Origin: Anomaloglossus baeobatrachus
Lineage: Eukaryota; Chordata; Amphibia; Anura; Aromobatidae
Length of the DNA stretch: 64,000 nt
Assembly: GCF_048569485.1 (NCBI RefSeq)
Contig: NC_134354.1
Location: forward strand, 441,729,279-441,793,278
Direction: 5' to 3'
The position numbers and the translations under genes are program-made. The notes beneath the pieces were generated by a model. That model was not told where the DNA came from. It saw nothing but the letters and a program-made list of their open reading frames with translations, and ran no database searches. This document shows, piece by piece, positions 1 through 12,005 of the stretch; the first letter of the stretch is position 1; every line of letters starts with the position of its first letter.

Positions 1-395
1 TAAAAAAGAAATTCCCTGCACACCTCAAGTACAAGAAAATAGAATAGAAAAAGAGAAGGTGATACATACAGTACTTGGAGACTTTCCTGAAAATTGGCCT
101 CAGTACAATGGAGCCATCATAGTACCAGTACTTACTTTCCCACAACCAGCAGAAGAACCTGTTCAAGTTCCAGAAGAATCACCTATTGTAGCAGAACCAG
201 AAGAACCTGCAATCGGTGAACCTGTCAATCCTGCAGAGAGATTAAGGAGTCACGGACAATTACCCAGTCTACCTAGAACACATAGGTCAACCCAGGGTAC
301 AGACACCAGAGTACAACAAGGACAATCTGAGACACTTGAGTTACGTAGGTCAAATCATAGCAACTTTGGTCAGGCCCCGATCAGGTACAGAGAGA
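1..395 (+). mobile_element. Fossil LTR-retroelement polyprotein tail
   Basis: An open frame enters from the left edge and runs to about base 395. Its product is rich in Pro and Glu, and it ends in the motif RRSNHSNFGQAPIRYRE, which resembles the extreme C-terminus of LTR-retrotransposon Pol polyproteins. No catalytic domain lies inside the window, so the family (Ty3/Gypsy or a relative) is uncertain. The fragment is broken off by the inverted-repeat element that follows. I infer a fossil; a host-gene exon is less likely but not excluded. Confidence 0.4.
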
Positions 396-952
396 AAGGG
401 CGGCGTCACACGCTACGATATATAGGGTGATATGTCGTCGGGGGTCATGGATTCCGTGACACACATCCAGCATCGTTAGTGATATTGTAGCGTGTGACAG
501 CTACGAACAACTGAACGAGAAAAAATACTCACCTTATTGTTGCTCGTTGACACGTCGTTCATTTTCATAAAGTCGTTCCTCCTTCTGTGCACTGGTTGTT
601 CGTCGTTCCCGAGCCAGCACATATCGCTCTGTGTGACACCCCGAGGACGAACACACCTTACCTGCATCCCGCCGGCAATGCGGAAGGAAAGAGGTGGGCG
701 GGATGTTACGTCCCGCTCATCTCCGCCCCTCCGCTACTATTGGGCGGCCGCTCTGTGACGTCGCACGTCCCTCCCCCTTCAGGAAGAGGATGTTCGCCGC
801 CCACAGCGACGACGTTAGGGAGGTAAGTACGTGTGACGGAGGTTTAACGACTTTGTGCGACACGGGCAATGAATTGCCCGTGACGCACAAACGACGGGGG
901 CGGGTGCGATCGCTCATGCGATCACACGATAGGGTGGCGTTACACGCACCAA
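396..952. mobile_element. MITE-like element, GTCACACGCTACGAT-type ends
   Basis: The left end (about 398, GGCGTCACACGC) and right end (about 945, GGCGTTACACGC) are imperfect inverted ends. The interior (GTCGGGGTCA, TGTGACGCACATCC-like, cgcccctccgct) matches the fragment at 57765-58098. There is no coding capacity. Exact boundaries and target duplication are unclear, so the superfamily is unassigned. Confidence 0.45.
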
Positions 953-1429
953 TCTAAGAGTCAAAAATAAAAAGCATAAAAGAAGTATCCTGATGTACAG
1001 AGATTGTAAATAGTAGTGTAATGTTGATTTTGCTCGATATTGATAATGTTTGATAAAAATGGACCACCAGCTACTGGACTGGTAGTAGCAAAAACTTACC
1101 TTGTAAATAGTGGCCCCAGTTGTGCACACTACCAGAATAATACTACAGCAAAGTCTTTCGAAGAGGACCCTTGTTCTGCAACAAAGTTTTGGGAGAGGTA
1201 AGGTCACAGGAAGGGTCTCCGGCAGAGGAGGCCGAGACCCAGTCGTCATAGCAATCGGCGCATACCTCCCAGGGACCCCGGGTTGTGGGTAGCAGAAAGG
1301 ATGCCTCATGTAAATATGTTTCAATTTATTGAAACATTTAAGCAAAATGCCTCTCTTGCATGGGAAGACAAGTTTTAAAGTGTTCTGCAAATTAAAAATA
1401 AATATAAATTTGTTGTTTATGTTTGCAGC
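953..1429. other. No recognisable feature
   Basis: AT-rich non-coding DNA with no long frame, tRNA-like box or clear terminal repeat. It could be the rest of the element that supplied bases 1-395, but I see nothing that proves it. Confidence 0.4.
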
Positions 1430-2036
1430 TATGAGCGGTAACATCACTGAGTTTACAGCTGGAGGTCCTCACAGTCCCCTCACCTGTAACCACAGGCAAA
1501 CTCACCTCAGGAGAACTGATTAAACTCAATGACCTCACCTCAGGTGAACGGAGTTCAATCAGACCTGCGTCTCTTGGCAGAAAATTGCATTTTTTGCCAA
1601 GAGATGCAGATTTGATGTTGAAATTTATACACCAAATTCCTGAACCCAATCTGATTCTTCTGGCAAAAAAACCCGCATCTAAACACAATGCTGTTTTAAT
1701 GCGATATCGATGCGCTTTTTTGCCAGGAGATGCAGATTTGATGCAGATGCTTGGTGTATAAAATCCAGCACCTCTGCATCTACCAGCAAAAAAATTGCAT
1801 AAAAAAAAAAAAAAACAAAACAAAACCCGCAATTTTTTACTCTGTTTCGGTGAGGTTTTCTACCACGAGATGCAAATTCAGTGCAGAAATCTGGGGCAGA
1901 TATTTCTGCACCAAATCTGCATGTCCTTGCAGAAAACCACCCTAACCTGCATTTGTTGTTTTTTTTTTTTGCCAGGAAATGCAGATTTGTTACTGGAATT
2001 TATACACTAAATTACTGCATCAAATCTTTTTTTTTT
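1430..2036. repeat. Degenerate tandem/dispersed repeat
   Basis: The segment starts with alternating phrases such as CACCTCAGG and CCTCACCTGTAAC. It continues with several degenerate copies of a unit containing GCCAGGAGATGCAGATTTG and TTTATACACCAAAT (about 1570-1630, 1715-1760, 1860-1925 and 1970-2010). Poly-A and poly-T runs separate the units. It is non-coding. Confidence 0.6.
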
Positions 2037-2044
2037 TTTTTAGA

Positions 2045-2500
2045 TAATTTAAAAAAATGCCACATGTGGTCCCTCGTATTTTGATTCCCAGACAATACAA
2101 TGTACACAGCTGGGGGCTGCCGCATGTAGCTGTTGGCTTTAGCTGCGCTGGGTATCAATACATAGGGGACAGTGAACCATTTATTTTTACACTTCACTTG
2201 GGCCGACAGACCACTGCTGTGAGGGCAACTAATCAGAGATGTCGGTAATCTGACTGCAGTCAATCACAGATGTTGTCACAGATGGTGGCATGGGGAAGCA
2301 GTGAATATGCATGAGGGGTAATGAGTGGACCTGGTAGTAGTGTTATAGTCGCGCAGAGACTGGCAAGTATGTCTTGCTATAACCATTTTTCTTCCATTTG
2401 TTTTTTTTTCTTTACAGTAATTTCCCTGGCCAATCACAGCCATGCCAATACTTGACATGGCTGTGATGAGGCTGGAAGTGGATGGTTTCTGCAATAGTGT
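2045..2500. repeat. R1 dispersed repeat copy
   Basis: This contains the phrases GTCCCTCGTATTTTGATTCC, GACTGCAGTCAATCACAGATG and AGACTGGCAAGTATG. The same phrases recur near 13.3k, 20.9-21.3k, 21.7k/23.6k, 52.4-52.9k and 54.7-54.9k. It is a non-coding family of unknown class, called R1 here. It ends near the CATGCCAATACTTGACATGG inverted phrase. Confidence 0.6.
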
Positions 2501-3148
2501 AAACGCGAACAGTTACCGAACAAGGCTATATTTTAGCGATTTTGAGAAAAGTGCTCGGGAATCCAAATCCAAATGTGCAAGGCTCATGCTGAATTTGACA
2601 TTTGTGAACCTTTTTCTAACAAGATCGCTTATCTCTAGTTTCAACCAACTACGGCAATAAGGGAGGAGCTGGTACGGGGGGGGGGGGGCATGAAGCCATA
2701 ACTCCTCTAATTCATGACAAGCTGTGGCAGGCCTTATGCCAATATTTATATTCCACTTACAGACCAGAGTAAGATTTGTGACTAGGTGCACGCTACTTGT
2801 GAGACACTTCTGATTCACTAGGAGACGGATGAATCAGGAGTGTTTGACTTCAGCACTTCTTGTCAAGAACGGCATAAACAATGCTGGTCTTCATAAATCA
2901 GAGCCTTTAAGTTGCTTTTATCCCCAGTAACTGAACCTTACAGATATTGTCCAGGGAACCAACCAATGAACTAGATTGTGACCAAGAGAACTTGGGACCA
3001 GATGAGCCCCATAACTAAACTGCACTGTCCTTAAGGAATCTCATCAGTAGCATCTGCCATTTCCTATCTCATTAAAGGGAATGTCTTCACTGAATACAGA
3101 TTTTACCTCACAATTGAGAATGCTGATAACCAATCAATTCTGGCAGAG
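2501..3148. other. No recognisable feature
   Basis: No gene, SINE or clear terminal repeat is visible. A homopolymer G run (about 2676-2687) and the short palindromic phrase around 2808-2842 (TGATTCACTAGG...GATGAATCAGG) are the only landmarks. Confidence 0.4.
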
Positions 3149-3152
3149 AAAG

Positions 3153-4318
3153 TGTACCACCCCTGGTGAGCAGCCGAGGCGCTGCCGCCGCTCGGATCTG
3201 GATCTGCGGTGGCTCGAGGGGTCTCCGGACCCGGGGGTCGCGCGGCCACTCTATTAAAACAAAAAAGGGGGGAAGATATGTACAAGGGGATTTTGGAAAG
3301 TTTGTGATGCCACCCACAGTGTGTGGTAATATGAGAGACCACTGCTGCCGTTAGGGAGCCCGGTGACGATGGTTTGGCAGCCTGATGTTTAACCCCTATG
3401 TGGGTAGGGGGTTTGTGTCCCGGGGGCCCGTTCGTGATTGGGAGATGTTTGGGTGCCGTTGAGGGATAGGTGCAGGGGATTTCCAAGGTACTCACTCAGT
3501 CCCAGAATAACCACATCGACAACTTGTAAATCAAAGTTCTGAGCACCACTGTAGTCTGCGGGGAGCACGCCTGGATCCATGCCCTCGGTGTTGTTGTTGG
3601 TTCGTGGCCCTATCCCTGGCACTCTAGTCTCACTTGGACCCGTTGGTTTGAAACTCTCCGGGTCCCGCTCACCCGTATGGCTAACGGAGTGAGCTTGCTC
3701 TCAGGGTTCACACGTAGGATTTCTTTGGACTGTAGTGGGAAAGTCCTATCCCATCAGTGCGCTAGTACCACGATTTTGTAGTGGGTTGGGGATGACACTT
3801 GAAGTCTTCACCTCCGTCGGGTAAATTACCGGAACGCGTGAAGCTACTTTCCGGCCTGGGGTCCACGTACCCCATCGTACCCTGGCCCCTGCCTGGTGAT
3901 AGCTCAAGGCCGCCAGCTGTCTTCCTTGGCAGTCCGTGCCCCTTGACACTGTCTCCTGCGACCGGGGTTCCAGCTCCTACCAGGTCCAGACCAACGTCTG
4001 CCACCTAGTACTACAGGAGCCTTTCTCCGTGGCCTCTCCACACGAGAGCCACTTCACCTTCTCTCTCCTTCACTCTCAACCCTCAACTGTCACTGTCCTC
4101 ACTTTCTCCTCACCAACCCCCCATTTGGGCGGCCCTATTCCCTTCAGGCCCCCCAATGGTGTGTCTGGTAGGTTCAAGTGGGAAGTGTTCGTAGGATTTT
4201 TATTGGACTAGCTGTTAACACCAGAGGACTGGGATCCGTTAACCAAGGAGGGTGGATATTGTGCAGAAGGGTAGGTTGCACAATACCCTGTGATGACCTG
4301 ATAGGCCAGGGTATCACA
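3153..4318. mobile_element. Fossil solo LTR-like element
   Basis: The segment begins TGTACCACCCCTGG and ends CCAGGGTATCACA. This is the TG...CA arrangement of an LTR, flanked by AAAG on both sides (3149-3152 and 4319-4322). Its interior, read on the minus strand, matches 19842-20700 (for example CGGTACTAGCGCA-like and GATAGGACTTTCC phrases), so this is a dispersed family. No internal coding region accompanies it, which suggests a solo LTR. It looks old. The family is probably Ty3/Gypsy-like by duplication size, but unproven. Confidence 0.55.
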
Positions 4319-4322
4319 AAAG

Positions 4323-5147
4323 GGGCAAATTTGTCTGATAAGAAATATTACAAAGTTACTTATTTTCATGTGTACTAATAAATCGACGGTTCAGCTCAGC
4401 ATAATGATTCTCCCCAGAATCTGTGCTACTGGTATTCCAGGTCACCCTCACCTCCATGAAGACAATTCAGTATGATAACATGTCTAATAAAGGGAAACAT
4501 TACAGTGGTGGGCAACATTAGACCACTGTGGCTATATGATGTGACTTTGTTATTAATATCATCATGACCAACAGTGGTCTGGGTCTCAGAAGTCATTGGC
4601 TATGACAAGTAGGCGAGTTTTGAAACATTGTGCATTAACATATTTCATACATTCATGGTACGACTAGGGCTACATGGCAACTTTGAAAGATTGCAACCTA
4701 GCATCATACTGAAGGTAAATGGGGTCACGTTGTAACCTGTAAAGGTACAGACAAAAAAGTAATAATTTATTGGATATTTTTGTGATTTGCATATCCGGGT
4801 CGAAGTGCCTTCCAACCCAGTTAATCTGCATTGTAGAAATGGAATAGAGATATCTGTGGACGCACTACCTGTGTTGCACCCAAAGTCCCTGAGTAGCCAC
4901 AGCCTAAAACAGCCAGAACTTTAATGATTTAACACTACATAGAGTCATAGAAAACTGCACTTGCAATTAAGGTTCTTTACATTCTACTACTATTTCACTA
5001 GGTTGTTAGACCGGTTTTACATGAACCCTAGTTAATCTTTCATCGCGCAGCAATGGTATGTTAAGTTGCAGGTAAAGGCTCACAGCGCTGCCACACCCTT
5101 TGCTGCTGATCTGTAACATAACTATTCCCAACGCTGATTAGGTAACA
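4323..5147. other. No recognisable feature
   Basis: Apparently unique intergenic DNA. No frame, RNA gene or repeat ends could be recognised. Confidence 0.4.
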
Positions 5148-5151
5148 TTAA

Positions 5152-5512
5152 AGGAGTTGCCCACTACTAAAACACTTCAAATTTAGCCCCATGTGGATAC
5201 TAAAATAGAAAATAAAAACACTCACTCAACAGATTCCCGATGTTCCCTCATACCACTCCTCATCTGTCTAATGGCTCCTCTTCTGGCAGGGGGCCTGCAG
5301 GTGACTCCACAGCCAATTAGCAGCACTGATTGACTGCAGCAGTTACATTGTGCCTGAGTAGGAAGATACCATCTTTGTTCTTTTGCTTTTTCTTTCTGCT
5401 CAGACAGAAAATAATCACTGATTGAAAGCAGCGGTCACCTGAAGCCACCCGTTGAAAGAGGAAGAAAGGAGTTGGGCAGAAATGCAAGCAGTTTTGGGAG
5501 TGAACAACCCCT
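5152..5512. mobile_element. TTAA-flanked MITE
   Basis: TTAA at 5148-5151 and 5513-5516 bounds a non-coding element. Its ends are AGGAGTTGCCCACT and AGTGAACAACCCCT, which are imperfect inverted repeats. A TTAA duplication is typical of piggyBac and Kolobok superfamilies. Confidence 0.6.
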
Positions 5513-5558
5513 TTAACCTTTTCAGTAACAACATTTACTGTTGTCATCGTGCTGATTA

Positions 5559-6169
5559 GGCTAGGTTCACATTTCCGTTGTTTTCCATCAGTCACATGCG
5601 TTGCATCGTTACAACGGATGAAAAGAATAGAATTCATTGTCGGATTCCGTTGTAAAAGTGAGAGAGAGCGATCAGCTGATCGTTCACAATAGCCGGCCGC
5701 CTGCCTTTGAGAGCAAGCAGATCTCCCGGCGGCCGGCTAATGAGAGCGATCAACTGATCGCTCTCATTAGCCGGCCGATCAGCTGATCGCTCACAGCAGC
5801 CAGCCGCCGGGTGACCAGCTGATCGCTCACATTAGCCGGCCGATCAGTTGATCGCTTACAGAAGCCGGCCGCCGGGTGATCAACTGATCGCTCACAGAAA
5901 GCGGCTGCTCGTTCGGCTGCCGAGAGAGAGCATGCGCAGCGGAAAAGTATTCCGCTGCTCAAAAAACGCTACATGCTGCGTGCCTGCCGCCCGACGGTCA
6001 GTCGTTCCACGACTGATCAGGCGGGCAGATAATGCAACGCAGCATCATCAGTTACAATCCGCCGCTCATACAAATATATGGGAACAACGGAATCTGCGAA
6101 ACGGATTCCGTTGTTTACCAAAGCCGCGGATTGTGACTGATACAAATTGACGGAAATGTGAACCTAGCC
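5559..6169. mobile_element. TTA-flanked MITE (PIF/Harbinger-like)
   Basis: Perfect 20-bp inverted ends (GGCTAGGTTCACATTTCCGT and its complement) are flanked by TTA at 5556-5558 and 6170-6172. A 3-bp TWA duplication is the PIF/Harbinger hallmark. The centre (5640-5940) is GC-rich and holds alternating direct and inverted copies of GATCAGCTGATCGCTC and AGCCGGCCG. There is no transposase frame. Confidence 0.75.
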
Positions 6170-6172
6170 TTA

Positions 6173-7379
6173 GAGAGGAGCAAATAGATTCGCAGGACCC
6201 GGGTTCAGTAACCGTCTCCATTTTCTATGGTTCCCCGAAGCGCTGTAAACAGCCTCCTACTTGCCAACGTTATCGGCATCTCTTCTGATTAGTAGGACTT
6301 CTGTGACATCATGTGTTCAACACAAGCCAACGATGACATTATACTAAATCTATCAATAAGGAGGGTCAGGCAGGTAGCAGGTGGTTTGCCGGTGTCCTGT
6401 CCAGTGCCCATGGTATACTGCCGTGGCAGCTGGATCAGTGTTTGCTCATTTCTAAAGCTGATTTATTATGTTCTACAATGACTCACTGCTCTTAGCTTCT
6501 CTCTCTATTATGTTTTCTCATTTTATGTAAAGCATAATCAGTGTATAAATAAAGCTCTACTGCTAATATTGTTTGCGTTTTATAGCAATTCTTCAGTTGT
6601 TTGCGGACAGTGATTAATAGCACCATTACATGTGAAGATAGCAAACCCTTTTATAGGCGTTCTGATCTAAGCTTGGAAGTGGATACAATTGTATCAGTGT
6701 GGGAATTCATCATGTCAACAACACTGAAGCCATAGCACACCATAACTTTATTTATACATTATAAAACAAGATCAAATGACCAAACCAAAATACTATACTT
6801 GCCCTTGTACTGTACAAACAAGCTTGAATCCATTGAATGGAAGAACTGTCATTCTGCATCTGGAAGTCGAGTTTTATCGATTCGTGACCTGCTGGAAACT
6901 CTAGGTGTTTGCTGGAGGTCACAACTCGGTACATCTCTACGAGAGCCTCGTCCTGGCTCTCAGATGTATTGGGAGCTTGTAAGGACTTCTGGCCAGTCAG
7001 AAGTCACAAGATGGCACCGTGGAACTGGAGCGATGTTGGTAAATGGTGAGGCCTCCTGAAAGTGAGTAGTACATAGCTGGCACTCAAAAGTAACTGATAC
7101 AATCATAAGTAATTCCAATTACATCAATTTAACCATTTAAATGCAGCTAAACAGAATTGGAAACAATATAGGTCTTCGAGATGACGGCTGTCACTTCCGA
7201 AAGCCACTGGCACCTCATGCGATGCGATCATTGTGTATTGATTGGTTGCCATTGCAGCCTCAGGCCTTCTGAAGGCCCCCATGACATGTAAAATCACTTC
7301 TAAAGACCAGCCTGGGGTTGGGCTTTATAAGAGACCGTCTGTTCGATGATACACCTCAAAACTAATGTATTACATAGGC
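6173..7379. other. No recognisable feature
   Basis: Intergenic sequence without supported genes. Short open frames here have no recognisable domains. I could not assign any repeat family. Confidence 0.4.
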
Positions 7380-8184
7380 AATAACTAAAGGACGTTCAAA
7401 TTTTGTTTTGAAAATATAAAAAAAAAAACAAACTCCAAAAAAATAAAGTTTAAATCATCTCCCTTTTCCATAAACGTATATAGCAAAATGTACAAAAATA
7501 AAAATAATATATTTAGTATGTGTGTGCATAATTGCCTGGACTAAAAGTATAAAAATCTCTCTCATTTAATGAATGCTGAAATAAGAGGGAAAAATGTTAA
7601 ACACCAGAATGGTCAATGTTAAGTTGCTCCATTGCCCCCCAAAATGTACTAAAACTCAATCAAAACATAACCCAAAATGGTAAAAAGAAATAAAATAAAA
7701 ATGGTTAGATCCATGCACAAAAAAGCAGGCCCTTGCACAACTCCATGGACTGGAAAAAAAAAAAAAAAAAAAAAAAGAAGTAATGAGTCTCAGAAAATGA
7801 CAAACATTTTTTTTAATAAGCTGTGGATGTTTTTTTTTTTTTTTTAAGTAGTGAAAAAAATTAAAAAAAAACAACTAGTTACAATTAGTATATTCTTACT
7901 GACTTTTGAAAAATGTATTACCAGGTCATTTTAGCAGAATAAACACTACAAAAAAAAAAATCTAATTACGGAACTGCGTTTTTTTTCCCCCAGTATTTCA
8001 ACTCACGTGGAATATTTTTCCCTATTTTTAGTATATTGGATGTAAAAATGAATGGCTGTGAGTAAAAACTACAATTCGCTCCGCAAAAAAGCAAGTCCTC
8101 AAATGACTATGTTGATGGAAAAAAAATGACGGCTCTTGGAAGGGGAGATAAAAACAGAGGGCGAAAACTAAGAACTGCCTGGTC
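7380..8184 (-). repeat. R2 dispersed repeat copy
   Basis: Phrases such as GCAAAAAAGCAAGTCCTCAAATG, GACGGCTCTTGGAAG and TACCAGGTCATTTTAGCAGAA match, in the same relative order, copies at 19.3-19.7k and 36.2-36.8k. They match the reverse of 17.85-18.1k. Those copies lie inside a TTAA-flanked non-coding transposon family, so this is a fragment of it. Long A and T runs are frequent. Confidence 0.6.
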
Positions 8185-8188
8185 TTAA

Positions 8189-8916
8189 AGGGAACCTGTC
8201 AGGTCCAATATGCACCCAGAACCACGAGCAGTTCTAGGTGCATATTGCTAATCCCTGCCTAACCATCCCTGTATACACTAGCATGGATAAAGAGGTCTTT
8301 ACAAAAAGTATTTCTAAAGATCCCATATGATATACTAATGAGGCCAGTGACTATTTGCAAGGGCGTTAGTTCCCTTGGCTAGTCGGTCCCCATAGCATGT
8401 AAGCATGCCCCTGTTGACGTGTTAACATGCTAATGAATGCGCAGCGTCAGAGGATGGTCACACTCACTTCTCTGCTGGCATCACGCCCGTCTCCTGGATT
8501 TCGGCTCACTGCGCATGATCCTGGACTTTCGGTCATTCGCACTATGAAGCAGGGTGAATGCGTCCTGCGGTAGCTTCAAACTTGTGTAGTGCGCATGACT
8601 GAAAGTCAGGGATCATGTGCACTGAGCTGAAATCCAGGAGTCGAATGCGATGGCAGCCGAGAGGTGAGTGAGATTATCCTGACACTGCCCACAGGGGCGT
8701 ACTAACATGCTAATGGGGCTAACTAGCCAAGGGAACTAGCGCCCTTGCGACCAGTCACTGGCCTCATTAGCATATCATATGGGATATTTAGAAATACTTT
8801 TTCTAAAGATTACTTTATCTATGCTAGTGTATACAGGGGCGGTTAGGCAGGGATTAGCAATATGCACCTAGAACTGCTCGTGGTTCTGGGGGCATATTGC
8901 ACCTGACAGGTTCAAT
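8189..8916. mobile_element. TTAA element with ~200-bp inverted ends
   Basis: TTAA at 8185-8188 and 8917-8920 flanks the ends AGGGAACCTGTCAGG and CCTGACAGGTTCAAT. Each end carries a long, imperfect inverted arm that includes GAACCACGAGCAGTTCTAGG, ATCCCTGCCTAACC and CAAGGGCGTTAGTTCCC. A second copy, split by an insertion, lies at 49149-51095. There is no coding content. Confidence 0.7.
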
Positions 8917-9042
8917 TTAAGTGCTAATTGAGACGGACCATGTTTATATATTACTAGAAATAGGCCCGATGCTATCATATCGTGAGTGCGGTGATATGAA
9001 CATCTGTCTATGCTTAGTGATGCTGACAGGAGCAGTGGTGAA

Positions 9043-9251
9043 TGGGGCTGGGGGCATACAGATCTGATGAGGTGGGGCTGGGGGCATACAGATCTGATGA
9101 GGGGGGCTGGGGGCATACAGATCTGATGAGGGGGGTTGGAGGCATACAGCTCTGATGAGGGGGGCTGGAGGCATACAGATCTGATGAGGGGGGCTGGGGG
9201 CATACAGATCTGATGAGGGGGGCCGGGGAAAAAAAAAAAAAAAAAAAAAAA
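9043..9251. repeat. ~30-bp minisatellite ending in poly-A
   Basis: Six to seven tandem copies of a ~30-bp unit (GGCTGGGGGCATACAGATCTG plus ATGAGGG) end in a 20-25-base A run. Frames reading through it on the minus strand are proline-rich artefacts of the repeat. Confidence 0.85.
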
Positions 9252-10064
9252 GACAGGTAAATGTGCACTTCATATTTGCTAAAGGCACCTTTAATAGGAG
9301 TGCAGTTTGGTGCATGTTTATACGCTGGTGCCCTCTAGTGGTAAATTACCATAATACACCTGCATGAATGTATTGAAAAAACATTTTTATATATAAAATC
9401 AGACAGGTTTCATGTATATGGCCCCTAGGTGATTCAGAGTTAAATACATTACTATCAATAAAATGTCAAACAGTCATACAGAAAATGTTCAAATTGTCTA
9501 TAAAGGCTTGCACAATATCTTAGCCCCTGTACTTCAACCTCTAGACGCCTAAGATTATATTTTATGATAAAATCATTTTTTTTTTTACTTTATCCCATTA
9601 GTTTATTATTTCTTTACTCCTGCTGCTAGAAAAAAAAATGAAGAATGATTGATTAAATAGTACTGAAATACTTAAGATTTCATAATATAAATTGACAAGA
9701 AGCAACAGATATGGATGGTCAAAAGGCACTATAGGAATGTCATACATCAGTGTCTGATTGTATGTTTCTGAATAAATTTGGCACTAGGCTTCAATTGCTG
9801 ACTGCTGATTGGTTAACTTTTCCAGGACGCTGCCATGAGATGTCATATTTAGAGAAGCCTGAGACAGTGACAGGGTTGTTAGTCGATTTTGGGCATCTGT
9901 TACCGATTGCAGAGAGGGCACTCTCTCGTTCTCAAGTGGTCATTACGGCGCTGGAAGCAGAGAAATCTAGAAGGCATATGCACCGGAAATTATGTCCGGA
10001 TGCTAAATAGTAAACCAAAAATGTGGGCCAGAACACCTGTTGGTATTTGTGCAATGTGTAGATG
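9252..10064. other. No recognisable feature
   Basis: AT-rich intergenic DNA. An open frame at 9750-10010 has no recognisable domain and runs into the SINE-like tail, so I do not call it a gene. Confidence 0.4.
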
Positions 10065-10200
10065 CACACATTCTCCAAAGACATGCAGATAGGGACTCTA
10101 GATTGTGAGCCCCAATGGGGACAGTGTTGCCAATGTATGTAAAGCGCTGTGGAATTAATAGCGCTATATAAATGAATAACATTTTTATTAATTATTATTA
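10065..10200 (+). mobile_element. SINE 3' tail
   Basis: CTCCAAAGACATGCAGATAGG, TAGATTGTGAGCCCCAATGG, GGACAGTG and AAAGCGCTGTGGAATTAATAG are followed by AT-rich sequence. This is the 3' part of the tRNA-type SINE whose head is seen at 57045-57306. The tRNA-like head is missing here. Confidence 0.7.
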
Positions 10201-10850
10201 TTCTCAACACAGCAGACAAACACAATCTAGCATTTAAATACATACCCTACAATAAGTAATCAGTAGTAATAGACATAAAACATAGGGTACTTATGTAAAC
10301 ACTTGTTTCATCAAAAATGTAAAAGCCATTCCACCAGGACGTGTACCCAATCAGGATGTGGTCCCTAACCCTAATATCTCAGCAGGCCGCAAAAAAATAG
10401 AGGGGGCAGTGAAGGAGCTGGGCTTGACTGTTTTACTCCTTCCCATGGAAAGCTAAACAGACAAGGTGTACAACCCAAAGAGGGGGACGGCATGCCTCCA
10501 CATGTACAGAGTACAAGGAACTAAAGCAAGATCCGAAACATAGGCCCAAAACACCTGTTTGTCCAATAGTGTCCACAATGTGAATGTGTACCTACACGTT
10601 GCACCTATACAAACACAAGCTAGAATACAAAAAAAACAAATAGATATTTAGTAATCATTTGTAATACGCGGAAAACCATTTAGTTGATGCTCATTTGCTC
10701 AAAAGAGTGTAAAAGCCATCCATCCCCATCACAACAGGATGGTTCCTAACTTCAGCATCTCACCTCACTATGCCAGCCGGCCCTAAAATGGACAGAGGCA
10801 GAGCAGGACCTGAGTGACTGTTTGGCAGTGGGAAAAAAAAATAAAGAAAA
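10201..10850. repeat. Degenerate tandem duplication
   Basis: Two diverged blocks (about 10205-10560 and 10565-10840) share, in order, ACACAA-CTAGA-TA, AGTAATCA, GTAAAAGCCAT-CCA, AGGATG-GGT(T)CCTAAC, CATCTCA, GCAG...GGAC/CTG and GACTGTTT. It is non-coding, and its class is unknown. Confidence 0.5.
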
Positions 10851-11117
10851 TAAAAAACAGTGTTTTTCTCTACTCAAACCTACCTGCTCCCACCTTTTTC
10901 TACTCTTATTCCACTACTCCACCTACCTTCATAACACTTTGTTCTACTTACTTTTTCCTTTTCTCTTACCCCTCTTTTTCTTCTCTTTAATCTATTGTCT
11001 ACCTCTCGCTCTCTACACTCCATTGCGCCACCTGTCAGTGTGGCTAACACCTTCCTGTCTTCTCAATTTTCATCTCCACACGCTGGTTCTATTCCTACAT
11101 TCTACACCCATTCATTC
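10851..11117. repeat. Pyrimidine-rich tract
   Basis: Strongly C/T-biased low-complexity DNA that abuts the mariner element. The frames through it are compositional artefacts. Confidence 0.6.
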
Positions 11118-11119
11118 TA

Positions 11120-12005
11120 CAGTGTGTCCACCGCCATTAACTTGAGAACAGCGGCTGCTATAGGCATAGAAGTGGTGTCTAGGTATAGTAAAGTAGCCAT
11201 GCGCTACGCAATGAAACCACATATTGCGCCATCTGGTGGAAAACAACGGAGTTAGCATTTTTATCTCGAAAACAGAATTAGATAGAGAAAAAAAGTGAAT
11301 TACAAAGTTGTAGGGCATCAATTCAATATGAATCGACACCTTGCATACAGAAATGCTATGATTAGAACGTGTAAAACTCACAAGGCTGCGGACATGAAGC
11401 GATACCTCATGGAGACCTTCCTACAAGTCATTGGGTATGGTGGCTGCGTGGAGTGGCCTCCATGCTCACCTGACCTGACCCCATTGGACTTCTTTCTGTG
11501 AGGTCACATCAAACAGCAGGTGTATGCGACCCCTCCACCAACATTGCAGGACCTACGACGACTTATTACAGATGCTTGTGCAAACGTGTCACCTACCATA
11601 TTGCACAATGTGCAGCAAGATACAGTATGCTGTCCAGAGTCCAGATGTGCATTGCTGCTGATGGTGGCCACTTTGAGCATCAAAGTTAAATGAGCGCCAT
11701 ATGCGTGACCAGCATTACATTTTTTTGGGAGGGGGGTGGGGAGGGGTCATGGCTTTCATATCATAGCATTTCTGGATGCAAGGTGTCGATTCGTATTGAA
11801 TTGATTATGCCCTACAATTTAATTCACTTTTTTTTTTACTCCATCTTGTTCTGTTTTCAAGATAAAAATGCTAACTCCGTTGTTTTCACCAGGTGGCACT
11901 ATAGGTGGTTTCATTGCGTAGCGTATGGCTACTTTACTATACCTAGACACCACCTCTATGCATATAGCTGCCGCCTATCTCAAGTTAATAGCGGTGGACA
12001 CACTG
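11120..12005 (+). mobile_element. Mariner-group element with ~245-bp TIRs
   Basis: The ends CAGTGTGTCCACCGC and its complement are flanked by TA (11118-11119 and 12006-12007), the Tc1/mariner target duplication. The inverted arms extend about 245 bp (11120-11365 and 11755-12005). They contain matching GTGTCTAGGTATAGTAAAGTA, AACGGAGTTAGCATTTTTATC and GTAGGGCATCAATTCAATA phrases. Between them lies only the C-terminal end of a transposase, so this is an internally deleted, non-autonomous copy. Confidence 0.8.
11383..11690 (+). pseudogene. Mariner-type transposase C-terminal remnant
   Basis: The frame reads KRYLMETFLQVIGYGG...WPPCSPDLTPLDFFL, then an in-frame TGA where family members have Trp, then GHIKQQVYATPPPTLQDLRR. 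The SPDLTPLDFF block surrounds the position of the last catalytic acidic residue of the DD(E/D) triad in mariner-like transposases. The tail SRVQMCIAADGGHFEHQS appears in another frame after about 11625, which implies a frameshift. The first two catalytic Asp regions are deleted. It is non-functional. Confidence 0.75.

Noticed and set aside
9043-9251. CTGATGAGG repeated in the minisatellite, resembling a hammerhead core
   Set aside because: No GAAA element or helix partners follow in any unit; the match is chance amplified by tandem repetition.
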